DNA of 64,000 nt from Streptomyces sp. NBC_01232 (GCF_035989885.1 NZ_CP108519.1:26158-90157), one strand, 5' to 3'. Counted from the stretch's first letter, positions 31,595 through 41,430 are shown. A program made the numbers and translations. The notes: generated by a model not told the origin, from the sequence alone.

Positions 31595-34500
31595 GTGGGG
31601 TACGCGACACCCATCTACGCCCCCGAGCAGGTCGACTACCGGCTGACCGAGGACTGCGGTTGCGACCGGGCCGAGGACGCCCAGGTTGAGTACCGGCTCG
31701 CCGGGGAGAGCACGCTGCGGTGGATCGGCAGTGGGCTGGCCGAGCTGGATCTGGTGGCCGGTGAGCGGGTCGATCCGGAAGCCGCGCACGCGCTGATGGA
31801 CGGTCGGGACTGGCGGTCCGGCGAGCAGTTGGTCGCCCGGAAGAAGGCGCTCGACCCGCGGGGGAAGGTCATCGCGCGCGTGCTTGTGGACGCTGTCTCC
31901 GAGGCGGCGGCCGCGACCGGAACGACGGTCTCGGAGTACTTGGGCCGGCCCGCGCTGGCGAAGAGGTTCGCCCGGGCCGAGCGCGGCATCCTGCGCGACG
32001 GCGAGAGTCACCTGCTGCCGCTGGCCGATGCCGAGCACCTGGCTGCGGCTGCCGGTCTCGCCCTGGACGAGCTGTACGGCGCGGACACGGTGGCCGAAGC
32101 CCGGAGGTGGATGCGGCACCACGTCGACGTCGGCCTGCGCGGCGTGGACATCACCCTCGATCTCCCGAAGAGCATCTCCGCCGCCTACGGGCTGGCCGGT
32201 GCCGAGCTCGCCGGACGGATCGAGGAGGACTGGCTGGCGTCCGTCACCGAAGCCGTGCACGCACTGGAAGGGTGGGCGGCCTACGGGATGGCCGGCCACC
32301 ACGGGGACGGCCGGCAGGCCGAGCGGGTGGAGACGTCCGGGCTGATCGGCTGGACGACCCTGCACCGTTCCGCTCGCCCGGTCGATGGCTCGCCCGGAGA
32401 CCCGCACCTGCACGTCCACGTGAACATCGCGCACATGGCGAAGTGCCTGGACGGCAAGTGGCGCACGATCGCGGGCGGCGGCGAGGACCTCCACCGCTAC
32501 GCCCACCTGATCAACGAGATCGCCGAGGGCCGGCTCCGGGCCCGCCTGACAGAGACGCACGGCGCCCGCTTCGAGCGCTCGGAGACCACCGGGGCGTGGG
32601 AGCTCGCCGGGGTCGACGAAGGCCTTCGCGACGTGTTCTCCCGGCGGCACCAGCAGGTTCTCGAGCTGGCGGGCGAGGGCGCCTCACGGGACCAGCAGAA
32701 GACGGCCGCCCGCAAGAGCGCGGAGGCCAAGGAGGACGTCGACTCGGGCGCGCCGAGGGAGGCCTGGCGCACCCGGGCGGCCGCAGAACTCGGCGGCGAG
32801 GCCGCCGTCGACGCGATGATCGCGGCCGCCCTGCCCGGGCCTTCCGGGACAACGCCGCCGCTGTCTGCGGGCGGCGGCCCGCGGATGCCGAGCCCAGCGG
32901 AGATCGCGGCTCAGATCTGGGATGCCGAGCACGGGCTGATCGCGTCTCGCAAGACGGTCTCCCACACGCACGTGATGGCGGCCGTCGCGAAGACGCTGCC
33001 CTACCTGCTGTCGGCGCAGCAGCTGACCGCGCTGACGGACGACGTCCTTGCGGTGGGCGGGCATGCGGTCCGCCTGGCCGACTCCAACCGCGGCCATCAC
33101 GCCCACCGGCAGCGCTACACCCACACCACGGTCGTGGCCGCGGAGCAGACCGTGATCGAGTGGGCCTCGGCCGGTCTCGACCAGCACCTGGCCCAGCTGA
33201 CCGTCGAGGCCGCCGAGCTGACGCTCTCCTCCGTCGAGGTCACCAACTCCACCGACGGCCGCCCCTTCGTCTTCAGCGCCGAGCAGCGCGCCGTGGTGAT
33301 GCGACTGCTGACCGCAGGGCACGCGGTCGACGCCGTCATCGGTGTCGCCGGTGCGGGCAAGACAACCCTCATGCAGGCCGCCCGCACCGGCTGGGAGGCG
33401 GCCGGACTGCGCGTCGTCGGCGCCTCCACCGCGGCCGTCGCCGCTGCGAACCTGGCTGCCGAAGCCGGTATCGAGTCCCAGACCATCGCCGCGTGGACCC
33501 GGGAGGTCAGCGGCGGCCGCGGCCTGCACGGGGTCGGCGTGCTGGTCATCGACGAGGCCGCGATGGTCGACGACCGGGCGCTCGCCGCACTCCTGCGGCA
33601 CGCGGCCGACACCGGCACCAAGGTCGTCGCCGTCGGCGACCCGCTTCAGCTGCGCGCGGTCGGCATCGGAGGCGGCTTCGCCCGGATCCACCGCATCGTC
33701 GATGGCCTCGAACTCACCGAGAACCGCCGCCAGCGCGACATCGTGGAACGGGCTGCTCTGCAGGACTGGCGCAGCGGCGGCCGCACCAGCGCGCTCGCCG
33801 CCTTCGCCGCCCACGGCCGCGTCCACGCCGAGGACACCGCCACCGATGCCCTGACCGCCATGCTCGGCGCCTGGAACGAAACCCGGACCCGCTGGGCCGG
33901 TGACCCCCACGGCCAGGTCTCCGACCTTCTGCTGCTCGCCGCCCGCCGCGCGGACGTCGCCACCCTCAACGCCGGCGCCCGCGCCGCGCTCGTCGCCTCC
34001 GGAGGGCTGGAGGCAGGCCGCACCTACGCGGTCGCGGGCGGGGGGCGGATCCAGTTCGCGGCCGGGGACCTGGTCCACATCCGGCGCAACGACTACCGCA
34101 GTCGGCGCGGCGAGTCCGCGGTAGACGTCCTCAACGGGTTCCGTGGCGTCGTCCTGGACGTCGACGCCAAGCGGGGCGTTCTCGTCCAGTGGCGCCGTCC
34201 CCAGCCGGCCGGCGGGTTCGTGATGAGCGAGGCCTGGATGTCCGCCCGCGACATCGCGGAGGGCCGCCTTACCCACGCCTACGCGATGACGATCGGATCC
34301 GCGCAGGGCCTGACTGCCGAAGTCGCCATTGCCTACGGCCTGCACGCCGACTCCCACAGCCTCTACCCGGCCATGTCCCGGGCCCGACAGGAGAGCCACC
34401 TCCACCTGCCGCTCGACGAACTGGAGGACCACCCCACCCGGGCCGCCCTCGGGCCGGTCCGCACCGACGCCGACCGCCTGGACCGTGCGGTCGCTGCGTA

Positions 34501-35488
34501 CGGCCGCATCCTGCAGGCCGACGCCGAGGACACCATGGTCACCGACGAGCTCACCGGCATCCCCGCCGCCCGGACCGTGGTCAGGGAAGGGCCTGCCTAC
34601 ACCCCGTGGCAGCAGCGCCCGTACGGTCACCTTCCCTCACAGCACCTGGCCGCCCGGGCAGCCGAGGAGACCGCGGCCGCGCAGCGCGCCGAGCACTTGG
34701 CCGCCGAGCACGGGCGTCAGGCCGGTGAACAGCAGCGCCGCCTGGATGCCCCCGTCACCCCGGGAGGGGCACTCGCCGCCGAGGCGTACGACGTGCTCTC
34801 CCGGGCCGGCGGCTGGACGCAGAGGGCGCGAGAAGAAGCAGAGCGCCAGGCAGCGGCCCAGCGGCACGCCGTGTCGACGCGCCGGATTCTCGACCAGATC
34901 GAGCAGTCCGCGCAGAAGGGCCGGATAGCGCTCCGGCTCGCCGGCACCAGCCGGAAGGGAACCGCCGCTCTCACCGCCCAGTACCAGCAGCAGCACCTGG
35001 CCGCGGTCGACGAAGCCCAGCGGGCCTCGCGCGCCTCCGCTCAGGCCCTGCGCGAGGGCTGGCAGGCCCTCACCGGCTACCAGCACGCGTCCCTGCTGAT
35101 GCAGGGCGGGACCCTGATCACGCCCAGGGACGTTCCGGGGATGGAGCCGGTCCTGGAGGCGATGCAGCAGCGCGTGCCCGTCCTGGCCGACCGGCTCGAT
35201 ACCCGCATCGCTGAGGACATCCAGCAGTTGCGCGAGAGTTCCGGATCCCAGCGGACGGTGGCCGCACGCCACCGTGCGAACGTCGTCGCGATGCAGCAGG
35301 AGAACGCCCTCCGCGAGGAGATGCAGGTCGCCGCTCCGCTCCGCCATGCCCGCGAGATCGACGAGCGCGCCAGCGCGGTGCAGGGGCGCCATGGGCAGGC
35401 ACCTCCCAGGCCAGCGACGCGGGTACCTTCCCCCTCACCACACCACCCTGCCCCCACCGATCCCAGGGCTCAGCTTCCGCGACCGTGA
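31595..35488 (+). CDS. MobF-family relaxase-helicase (TraA/TrwC type)
   Basis: The 1,297-residue protein would nick and unwind one strand for conjugation. The N terminus (YATPIYAPEQVDYRL) supplies candidate catalytic Tyr residues, and the metal-binding triad is HLHVH at about residue 270, the HUH motif. Segments RGVDITLDLPKS and GMAGHHGDGRQ are typical of actinobacterial TrwC relaxases. A RecD-like helicase follows: Walker A GVAGAGKTT at about 583, Walker B VLVIDEAAM at about 649, and late TIGSAQGLT and YPAMSRARQE motifs. The last about 300 residues are coiled coil and linker. GTG 31595 fits the conserved N terminus. Confidence 0.93.
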   Translation: MGYATPIYAPEQVDYRLTEDCGCDRAEDAQVEYRLAGESTLRWIGSGLAELDLVAGERVDPEAAHALMDGRDWRSGEQLVARKKALDPRGKVIARVLVDAVSEAAAATGTTVSEYLGRPALAKRFARAERGILRDGESHLLPLADAEHLAAAAGLALDELYGADTVAEARRWMRHHVDVGLRGVDITLDLPKSISAAYGLAGAELAGRIEEDWLASVTEAVHALEGWAAYGMAGHHGDGRQAERVETSGLIGWTTLHRSARPVDGSPGDPHLHVHVNIAHMAKCLDGKWRTIAGGGEDLHRYAHLINEIAEGRLRARLTETHGARFERSETTGAWELAGVDEGLRDVFSRRHQQVLELAGEGASRDQQKTAARKSAEAKEDVDSGAPREAWRTRAAAELGGEAAVDAMIAAALPGPSGTTPPLSAGGGPRMPSPAEIAAQIWDAEHGLIASRKTVSHTHVMAAVAKTLPYLLSAQQLTALTDDVLAVGGHAVRLADSNRGHHAHRQRYTHTTVVAAEQTVIEWASAGLDQHLAQLTVEAAELTLSSVEVTNSTDGRPFVFSAEQRAVVMRLLTAGHAVDAVIGVAGAGKTTLMQAARTGWEAAGLRVVGASTAAVAAANLAAEAGIESQTIAAWTREVSGGRGLHGVGVLVIDEAAMVDDRALAALLRHAADTGTKVVAVGDPLQLRAVGIGGGFARIHRIVDGLELTENRRQRDIVERAALQDWRSGGRTSALAAFAAHGRVHAEDTATDALTAMLGAWNETRTRWAGDPHGQVSDLLLLAARRADVATLNAGARAALVASGGLEAGRTYAVAGGGRIQFAAGDLVHIRRNDYRSRRGESAVDVLNGFRGVVLDVDAKRGVLVQWRRPQPAGGFVMSEAWMSARDIAEGRLTHAYAMTIGSAQGLTAEVAIAYGLHADSHSLYPAMSRARQESHLHLPLDELEDHPTRAALGPVRTDADRLDRAVAAYGRILQADAEDTMVTDELTGIPAARTVVREGPAYTPWQQRPYGHLPSQHLAARAAEETAAAQRAEHLAAEHGRQAGEQQRRLDAPVTPGGALAAEAYDVLSRAGGWTQRAREEAERQAAAQRHAVSTRRILDQIEQSAQKGRIALRLAGTSRKGTAALTAQYQQQHLAAVDEAQRASRASAQALREGWQALTGYQHASLLMQGGTLITPRDVPGMEPVLEAMQQRVPVLADRLDTRIAEDIQQLRESSGSQRTVAARHRANVVAMQQENALREEMQVAAPLRHAREIDERASAVQGRHGQAPPRPATRVPSPSPHHPAPTDPRAQLPRP

Positions 35489-35559
35489 ACGCCGCCTTCT
35501 AGCTCTGGGTCTGCTCAAATCCGGTACGAGCAGACTTCGCGCGGTCCAGGGTCCTGGCC

Positions 35560-36339
35560 ATGGACTTCGTTCAGTGGCTTCCTGCGCTCGTTGCAACGGG
35601 GATGATCGGGATGATCGGCGCCGCCTTCATCAACAGCCGTGCTGCATTCAGGACGGCATCGAGCAGCAACGAGATAGCTGTGCAATCCGCGGCTTTGACT
35701 GCGCGAGTCTCCCTGCACACTACCTACGCCACGCCGCGCATCAAGGCCGTCACGGACTTCCTGGACGCCGTTCAGAACGGCCGCGGCGCCCCGACGCTTG
35801 AGAACCTCAGCAAGGCTCTGACCGCCTACCTGACCCTGCGCATCCTTGCCTTCGAGGAAACCAACGAAGCCAAAGACGTGACAGCCCGTGCCAAGGCCCT
35901 GACGGAGAACCTGCGCGCCATGGTGGAAAACCATCACCACGTTCCGGCCGCCCCGGCCGAGACGATGCTCAATGAGCTGGACTCCGACACCAGGAACGCC
36001 GAGGCAGAGGACCAAGAACAGCGCGAGGCCGGCACCGACATGAGCACGGACCGCGCCCGGGCCGCTCTCAGGCGCACGGCCGACCTGCGGGCCGCACTGG
36101 ACCTTCTGAGGGAACTACAACGCTCAGGGGGCGTCACCGAAGAGGGGGAAGCCGACCTGCATGGCCTCGGAGCCTGCGTCGGAATGCCCTCTCTGCACCT
36201 GGCCGTCGAGTCCCCTGTGGTCCGTACCAACCGTGCGCAGGGCCGCGCCATGTACAGAGAGGGGAACAAGCGCCTGTCGGAGGACCGCCAGGACTTCGCA
36301 GAGGCCGTGGCCCGCTGGCTGAACGCCGGACCGCAATGA
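35560..36339 (+). CDS. Membrane-anchored helical protein
   Basis: The 259-residue protein starts MDFVQWLPALVATGMIGMIG, an N-terminal membrane anchor, and then is helical with long hydrophilic stretches (FEETNEAKDVTARAKALTEN, STDRARAALRRTADLRAALD). This resembles N-anchored, coiled cytoplasmic proteins often encoded near Streptomyces plasmid genes. It converges with the HTH/coiled-coil gene on the other strand. No catalytic motif is seen and the family is unrecognised. Confidence 0.65.
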   Translation: MDFVQWLPALVATGMIGMIGAAFINSRAAFRTASSSNEIAVQSAALTARVSLHTTYATPRIKAVTDFLDAVQNGRGAPTLENLSKALTAYLTLRILAFEETNEAKDVTARAKALTENLRAMVENHHHVPAAPAETMLNELDSDTRNAEAEDQEQREAGTDMSTDRARAALRRTADLRAALDLLRELQRSGGVTEEGEADLHGLGACVGMPSLHLAVESPVVRTNRAQGRAMYREGNKRLSEDRQDFAEAVARWLNAGPQ

Positions 36340-36415
36340 TCCCGGGCGTCCAAGGCATTATTGCCGCCGACGTTCGGCTCGGTTCATCCGCGACATCCGA
36401 TCCAGGCACAGTCGG

Positions 36416-38137
36416 TTAGATCAGGCCGACTGTGCTCGCCAGCCAGCGGTTCACGGTGCCGCCCCCAGGCGCATTCGTCAGGGCTATGCCAGCCGTGATC
36501 GCATAGAGGCCGAAGACTGCTCTTTTCCTGAGAATTAGGCCGATCTCGAGAGCCAGCAGGCCCGCGCCCCAAAAGATTAGTTCCAGGACCGGCGGGCCCG
36601 GATCAGCCTCGAAAGCAGCAGCGAAGGCCGCAGAGAGGGCTGTCATCAGCAGAAGTCCCACCACATCGATGATCCACCCCAAGGTGTGGCCCAGAGGATC
36701 GGGTTGAAGTCTCTGCAGGCTCATGAATGGATGCAGGGCAGCTACGAGCACCGGGCTCACTGATCCCCCACCGACGGCTGTCCACGCGCGGTGGAATTCC
36801 GAGACCTCCCCGAGGTCGGCTCCGAGCGCGGTAAGGACGGGGTGCAGCTGCCTCCAGCGCTGGGGAAGAGTCTCTCCGGCGAACCAGCTCCTTAGGACAT
36901 CCTCCGCTACGGCGCTCTCGGTCAGACCGAAGGCGATCTCTGCTAGCCGAGAGTCCGTCACCTGCGTGTGTGCATGGGCGCGAAGCTTACGCAGCTGCGC
37001 GGCGAACTCGTCCTGCGTGCCCACTTGGACCAGCCCAGCTAGCAGTTCCGCCCGAAAGACAACAGCGTTCCTAGCCGGCCCGAGGACCGGTGGGGGCTTG
37101 TGCGCCTTGGCGACGCGGCTGCTCCCCTCCGGCGGCAGGAGGCCCTGCTGCGTCCTGTCCGGGATGGGTGCGCGTGGGACGGGACTAGAAGGTAGGTCCT
37201 CCTGCTCCAGCTGAGGATGGTCCGAGTTCGGTTTGGTGCTGGCCCGTAATTGTCCCGGGACAATCAGGAGGGAGGGTGGCGACTCCCCGTCCACGTCGTG
37301 ACCGAGCAGCGCCTCCAGGTCGCTCAGCTCAGAATCCTGAGCATCGAGCTGCTCCTGGGCGGCCTGCAAGACATCGTGAATCTGATCGAGCGGAGGAAGG
37401 TCCAGCTCGTCCGGGCCTATGCCCAGTGCACCAGCAGGGAGATCGGTCACGGTCTCGCCGATCCGCCTTAGGGCGAGCTGTGCCCGGAGGACCTGCTGCT
37501 CGGCCGCGCGGCGGAGTAGGTATGCCTTCTCCTCGGCACGGCGAGCGTGATCTAGTTTTTCGTCGGCCTGGAGCCGGTACTCCAGGGACATCTGCAATTC
37601 CCGTTCGAAGTCAGCGCGGGAGTCTTCCCGTGCCCGGTCCCGCTCGCTCGTGAGCAGAGTGCAGCGCTCCTGCAGTACTGAGACCATGTCCTCCAGCTGG
37701 AGACGGCGGCGCTCGGAGGCAGCCAGCTTCTGCATGGCCTCAATCTGCCGCAGCCTGGCGTCGTCCAGCCGCAACAGGGCTTGAGAGACCGCGTCATGTC
37801 CGCGTTGCTGAGGGCCGGGCATCGGCAGCGAGGGAGGGGCTTCCCTGTTGTCTAAGACTGCTTCGGCCGTGCGAGCAGCTTCTAGCAGGCGTAGCCCCTC
37901 GGCTAGTTGTCGCTTGCTCATCTGTGGCTCCCGAATGTACTTCTCGACCACCTCCCTGAGCAGCCTCTCGGGCAGCAACCGACTACCGCTGCGGAACTCG
38001 CTCCAGGAAGTCGTGCTGTAGGAGAAGTCCGCCTCCAGCGCTCTGACCCCCTTGCCGCCCGTCATCTTGCGCAGCCACACGGCCAGCTCGTTCGACTGTT
38101 CCGTCCGGCCCTTCAGGGCCCCCAAAGGCCGTCCCAT
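36416..38137 (-). CDS. HTH-like / coiled-coil / membrane protein
   Basis: The 573-residue protein opens with an HTH-like domain (NELAVWLRKMTGGKGVRALE, SEFRSGSRLLPERLLREVV) comparable to the degenerate HTH domains of the WD40 and trypsin-like proteins. A coiled coil of about 150 residues follows (ERRRLQLEDMVSVLQERC), a Pro-rich linker, a second helical domain (about 345-430), and two or three membrane helices at the C terminus (WIIDVVGLLLMTALSAAFAA, LELIFWGAGLLALEIGLIL). It is divergent from a tiny membrane protein with an inverted repeat between. A membrane-tethered regulator is a reasonable guess. Confidence 0.72.
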   Translation of the reverse strand: MGRPLGALKGRTEQSNELAVWLRKMTGGKGVRALEADFSYSTTSWSEFRSGSRLLPERLLREVVEKYIREPQMSKRQLAEGLRLLEAARTAEAVLDNREAPPSLPMPGPQQRGHDAVSQALLRLDDARLRQIEAMQKLAASERRRLQLEDMVSVLQERCTLLTSERDRAREDSRADFERELQMSLEYRLQADEKLDHARRAEEKAYLLRRAAEQQVLRAQLALRRIGETVTDLPAGALGIGPDELDLPPLDQIHDVLQAAQEQLDAQDSELSDLEALLGHDVDGESPPSLLIVPGQLRASTKPNSDHPQLEQEDLPSSPVPRAPIPDRTQQGLLPPEGSSRVAKAHKPPPVLGPARNAVVFRAELLAGLVQVGTQDEFAAQLRKLRAHAHTQVTDSRLAEIAFGLTESAVAEDVLRSWFAGETLPQRWRQLHPVLTALGADLGEVSEFHRAWTAVGGGSVSPVLVAALHPFMSLQRLQPDPLGHTLGWIIDVVGLLLMTALSAAFAAAFEADPGPPVLELIFWGAGLLALEIGLILRKRAVFGLYAITAGIALTNAPGGGTVNRWLASTVGLI

Positions 38138-38165
38138 CTCGCCCCCCGCATCTGGTGTTTTCCTA

Positions 38166-38187
38166 GGTACAACAAGCGGGTTGTACC
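38166..38187. promoter_or_regulatory. GGTACAAC inverted repeat in divergent promoter
   Basis: GGTACAAC at 38166-38173 and GTTGTACC at 38180-38187 are exact inverted copies with a 6-base spacer. They lie about 29 bp before the HTH/coiled-coil gene and would suit a dimeric regulator. Confidence 0.55.
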
Positions 38188-38294
38188 CGATCTTCGATCG
38201 TCGACCTGCGAGAACATCAGTCCCTCGCGGCGGACAATCACATCACCGATCACGGTGGGTCTCCACCTATTCAGACGATCACAGGAGACCTGCC

Positions 38295-38468
38295 GTGCCC
38301 GCCCTAAACTCTTCCATTCCGCCGCGCCGGTCCTGGCCCTACGTGGTGGCGGCCATCGTTGTCCTCGCCGTGCGCCAAGGCTGGGAGGCCGAGCAGGTCA
38401 TCACGCTCGCTGTCTGTCTTCTCGTCCTCATCGCCCTGGTCTCGTCGGCGAGCCCGGGAGGTGAGTAG
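38295..38468 (+). CDS. Small two-span membrane protein
   Basis: The 57-residue product starts at GTG 38295 with AGGAGA seven bases upstream. It has two hydrophobic segments, WPYVVAAIVVLAV and VITLAVCLLVLIALV, separated by an acidic turn. Size, topology and its place opposite an HTH-fused gene match the proteins at 18447 and 27875, although the sequences are not clearly alike. Confidence 0.6.
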   Translation: MPALNSSIPPRRSWPYVVAAIVVLAVRQGWEAEQVITLAVCLLVLIALVSSASPGGE

Positions 38469-38529
38469 GTCGGACGCGTCCTGCGGTGATTGCGCGCGGC
38501 CGGAGATCGTGGTCCTTCCGGGGGCACCC

Positions 38530-39144
38530 TCAACGGGTTGATACGACCTGGGCGGGCTGCGCGCTGGAAGGGTGCCGCTGCGCAAGCTGAATCTGGATCC
38601 GCCGGACTGCGTCCGCGCCGGCTCCCTGCACTTCAGTGAAGGTTTCGATCAGCCCGTCGGCAAGGGGTTCTGCCTTTGAGGGCGGCAGTGCCTTCCACAT
38701 GCTGTACGCGCGGCGCACCGCGAGCGTGGTCTCGTCGTGGTCCGGGCCGTGCAGGGCGGCGTGCAGGCGGACGACGTGGAGGTACCAGGCCACTGCGGTC
38801 TCGTGGTGACCGGACAGAAGCACGAGGTATGCCCGGACCTCCCTCACCCGCACCGTCTCGATGTGCCGCTCCCCGCGCACTGCCGTGGTCTTGGCGTCGA
38901 GTTCCTCGGCGATGGCGCCCGCGCGCGCGAGGTCGACGGCGGCCGCCGTCTGGATGGCGGCCAGCTTCTCGGTGACTTCTGCGCTCACGACGTCCGCAAC
39001 CGCGTCGACGGCGATGGGGGCCGCAGCGGCAGTGGCGGCTTCCTCGGTCTCCGGCCCTGCCCAGAATGCCGGGTCGACCAGACCCCAGGGCCGGAAGAGC
39101 GTCCGGTCTTCGTCCACCGCGTCTCCTGTGATCGTCTCGGTCAC
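38530..39144 (-). CDS. Helical TPR-like protein of the T4SS region
   Basis: The 204-residue product has an acidic N terminus (TETITGDAVDEDRTLFRPWG), an Ala/Val-rich helical middle and a TPR-like pair of helices (VRAYLVLLSGHHETAVAWYL, HLHAALHGPDHDETTLAV). The GTG at 39144 overlaps the transglycosylase stop, so it is translated with it. It may be an adaptor in the secretion complex. The family is not recognised. Confidence 0.6.
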   Translation of the reverse strand: MTETITGDAVDEDRTLFRPWGLVDPAFWAGPETEEAATAAAAPIAVDAVADVVSAEVTEKLAAIQTAAAVDLARAGAIAEELDAKTTAVRGERHIETVRVREVRAYLVLLSGHHETAVAWYLHVVRLHAALHGPDHDETTLAVRRAYSMWKALPPSKAEPLADGLIETFTEVQGAGADAVRRIQIQLAQRHPSSAQPAQVVSTR

Positions 39145-40259
39145 CAGGCGACCACCCGTCGAATTCCTGTGGCCCTGGTCATGTAGTTCGTGGAGTTGCG
39201 CCAGCTGCTGTACGGGACGATCCGGGTCTTGACCCCGGTGCGCGGGGACTCGATCAGCAGGCCCGAGCCGATGTACATGCCGACGTGCCCGGGGCTTGCG
39301 GCCGAGCCGTCGGACCCGGCATTGAAGACCAAGTCGCCCGGCTTCGGGCTGTCCAGGCCGACCTGGATGGGCAGGTCGATCTGGTCGAAAGTCACCCGGG
39401 GGATGGTGATGCCCGCGGCCTTGTACGCCTGCTGCATCAGGGAGGAGCAGTCGCACCAGTGCCGGGGGTTCGAGCCGAGCGCGTCGGTGCAGTCGCCTCC
39501 GAGCTGGTACCAGCCGCCCTTCTGGGCCAGGGCCCAGGCCACGGCGGTGCGGACCTGGGGCGGTGTGTCCGGGGGGAACTCGAATCCGGCGGGCAGCTCG
39601 ACCGGACCGCCGTTGCCGCCGGGCGCGGTGTACTTCACCGACTGGGCCAGGATCGACTTCACGTAGTTGTAGGTCTGCCCCTCCGCGAAGCCGACGGGCG
39701 GGACGCCTCCGAACTGTTCGACCCTCCCCCAGCCCGCGTTGTACCCGGCCAGGGCCTTCTCGATGGCCGATCCGCTGTACTCGGGATGGTTCTTGGCGGT
39801 CCGCAGCAGGCCGCACATCATGCGGCCCTGGCTCGGGATCGCGTCCTTGGGGTCCATGACGTCCCGGTCGCCGTCGCCGTCACCGTCGATTCCCTGGCTG
39901 GCCCAGGTGCCGGGGATGAACTGGGAGATGCCGTGGGCGATCGGCCTGCCCGAGCCGTCGCGGGAGATCGCCGTGGGGTCGAAATTCGACTCGGCCCAGA
40001 TCTGTGCGGCCAGGATTGCCGGGGGCAGGCCTTCCTTGCAGTCGGCGGCCGCGGCCAGGATCAGGGGCGCGTACTGGGCGGGGACACCGTCGCGGCCCCC
40101 GATCCGCAGCGATCCCGCTGTCGGCCACGTCCCGACGTCCCGGCCCTTACCGCCGTCCTCCGAGACTGCGGCGAGGAGCATCACCAAACCGACCCCAAGG
40201 GCCAGTGGCGTCGCCACCACACCTGCCACAGCAAGTCCAACCCACCTCTTCGCCCCCAT
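39141..40259 (-). CDS. Lytic transglycosylase / NlpC-P60 cell-wall hydrolase
   Basis: This 372-residue protein opens the cell wall for the conjugation apparatus. An N-terminal membrane anchor (about 8-32) is followed by an SLT-type lysozyme-like domain with catalytic Glu at about 90 (IWAESNFDP), HGISQFIPGTW and ALAGYNAG. Residues about 235-372 are an NlpC/P60 peptidase with Cys about 271 in HWCDCSSL and His about 325 in PGHVGMYIG. The pairing of transglycosylase and peptidase domains is typical of Gram-positive VirB1-like T4SS proteins. The gene is divergent from the T4SS operon. Confidence 0.9.
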   Translation of the reverse strand: MGAKRWVGLAVAGVVATPLALGVGLVMLLAAVSEDGGKGRDVGTWPTAGSLRIGGRDGVPAQYAPLILAAAADCKEGLPPAILAAQIWAESNFDPTAISRDGSGRPIAHGISQFIPGTWASQGIDGDGDGDRDVMDPKDAIPSQGRMMCGLLRTAKNHPEYSGSAIEKALAGYNAGWGRVEQFGGVPPVGFAEGQTYNYVKSILAQSVKYTAPGGNGGPVELPAGFEFPPDTPPQVRTAVAWALAQKGGWYQLGGDCTDALGSNPRHWCDCSSLMQQAYKAAGITIPRVTFDQIDLPIQVGLDSPKPGDLVFNAGSDGSAASPGHVGMYIGSGLLIESPRTGVKTRIVPYSSWRNSTNYMTRATGIRRVVAW

Positions 40260-40514
40260 CGAAATCCCCCTCGGCCATCCCCCGGATTTGCGGCCACGAA
40301 GACTTATTCAGGCCACATGGCCAGTTGTATTTCCCCGTGGTTTCGCGTCGTGGATCGTGACACTATGCCATTCCTGCTTGCAGGAGCCGTTGGTGATGAA
40401 CCCTCAGGGGCTGTCAGAGGTCCGGTGTAGGGTGCCGACGGATTTCGACTGCGCGCCGTGAACATTCGAAGTTCACATTAGCTACGGATTTCGTTGTTGT
40501 GCACGGGGGGTTCG

Positions 40515-41414
40515 GTGGGCAAAAAGGGCAATTCGGCGATCCCGGGATTTGCTGAGGCCTCGCGCCTCGTCGTGCCGGTCATGGCCGCGACGGGCGGCAG
40601 CGCCCGGTCAACAGTGGCGCACCTGCTCGCCGGTGAACTCGCGGCGGCCGCCGACACTGTTCTCGTCGACCTGGCGCCTCGCCTCGCCTCCCCGTGGCCG
40701 ACCTGGACCGCCGGGTCGCAGGCCGGCGGGCTCGCCGAGATCCCGCACGATGTCCCGCTGACCCGTACCCGTATCCGCGCCGCAGCAGCGGTGCGCCGGT
40801 CGTCCGAGGGCGACTGGGCGGTCCTGACCGATGGACGGGAGTGGAGCGCCGCCCCGCTGTCCCTGCCCGTTCCCGCAGCCGCCTGGTACCAACTGGCGGC
40901 CGCGGGCGGCTGGCAGGCCCTGGTGGCGGACACCGCCCACCCGGTCGCCCACGACCTGCTTGCCGCCCGGTGCACGGACGGCCGGGTGAGCCTGACCCGC
41001 GCCTGGTGCGAGCTCCCCTTCACCGTTCCGGTGCTGTGCGCCCAGGCCACGGCCGACGGGATACAGGCCCTGCAGCAGGCCGTGATGGTCCTGCATGCGG
41101 ACGGTCTGCCGCTCCAGCGCACGGTCGTCGTCCTGGTCGCCGGGACCGACGGGCGCCCGCCCGCCGTCGCCCGGGCAGCGGCCACCATGCTGTCCGCCCG
41201 CACCGCCGCCGTGGTCCACCTCCCCCACGACGTGGACATCCGCGCCCACGGACTCCAGGCCCAACCGACCCGGACCCGTGCACGCACGCGCCAGGCAGCG
41301 CGCGACCTGGCTACCGCCCTACTTGCCGTCGCCCGCGAATCCTTCGGCGACCCGCTGCCCGATGCTCCGCAGCCCGCTCCGCTCCCTGCCGCTGCAGTCC
41401 CCGCTGCCGTCTGA
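40515..41414 (+). CDS. ParA/MinD-like protein with degenerate Walker A
   Basis: The 299-residue product resembles the P-loop fold of septum-site/ParA proteins: VVPVMAATGGSARSTVAHLL stands where KGGVGKT is expected, then VLVDLAPR (Walker A-prime like) and VVVLVAGTDG. The lysine residues of the P loop are missing (ATGGSARST), so ATP hydrolysis is doubtful. Such proteins precede T4SS genes in actinobacterial plasmids. I chose GTG 40515, preceded by GGGGGG; a TTG at 40494 would add seven residues. Confidence 0.7.
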   Translation: MGKKGNSAIPGFAEASRLVVPVMAATGGSARSTVAHLLAGELAAAADTVLVDLAPRLASPWPTWTAGSQAGGLAEIPHDVPLTRTRIRAAAAVRRSSEGDWAVLTDGREWSAAPLSLPVPAAAWYQLAAAGGWQALVADTAHPVAHDLLAARCTDGRVSLTRAWCELPFTVPVLCAQATADGIQALQQAVMVLHADGLPLQRTVVVLVAGTDGRPPAVARAAATMLSARTAAVVHLPHDVDIRAHGLQAQPTRTRARTRQAARDLATALLAVARESFGDPLPDAPQPAPLPAAAVPAAV

Positions 41415-41430
41415 CGAGGAATCACCGAAC

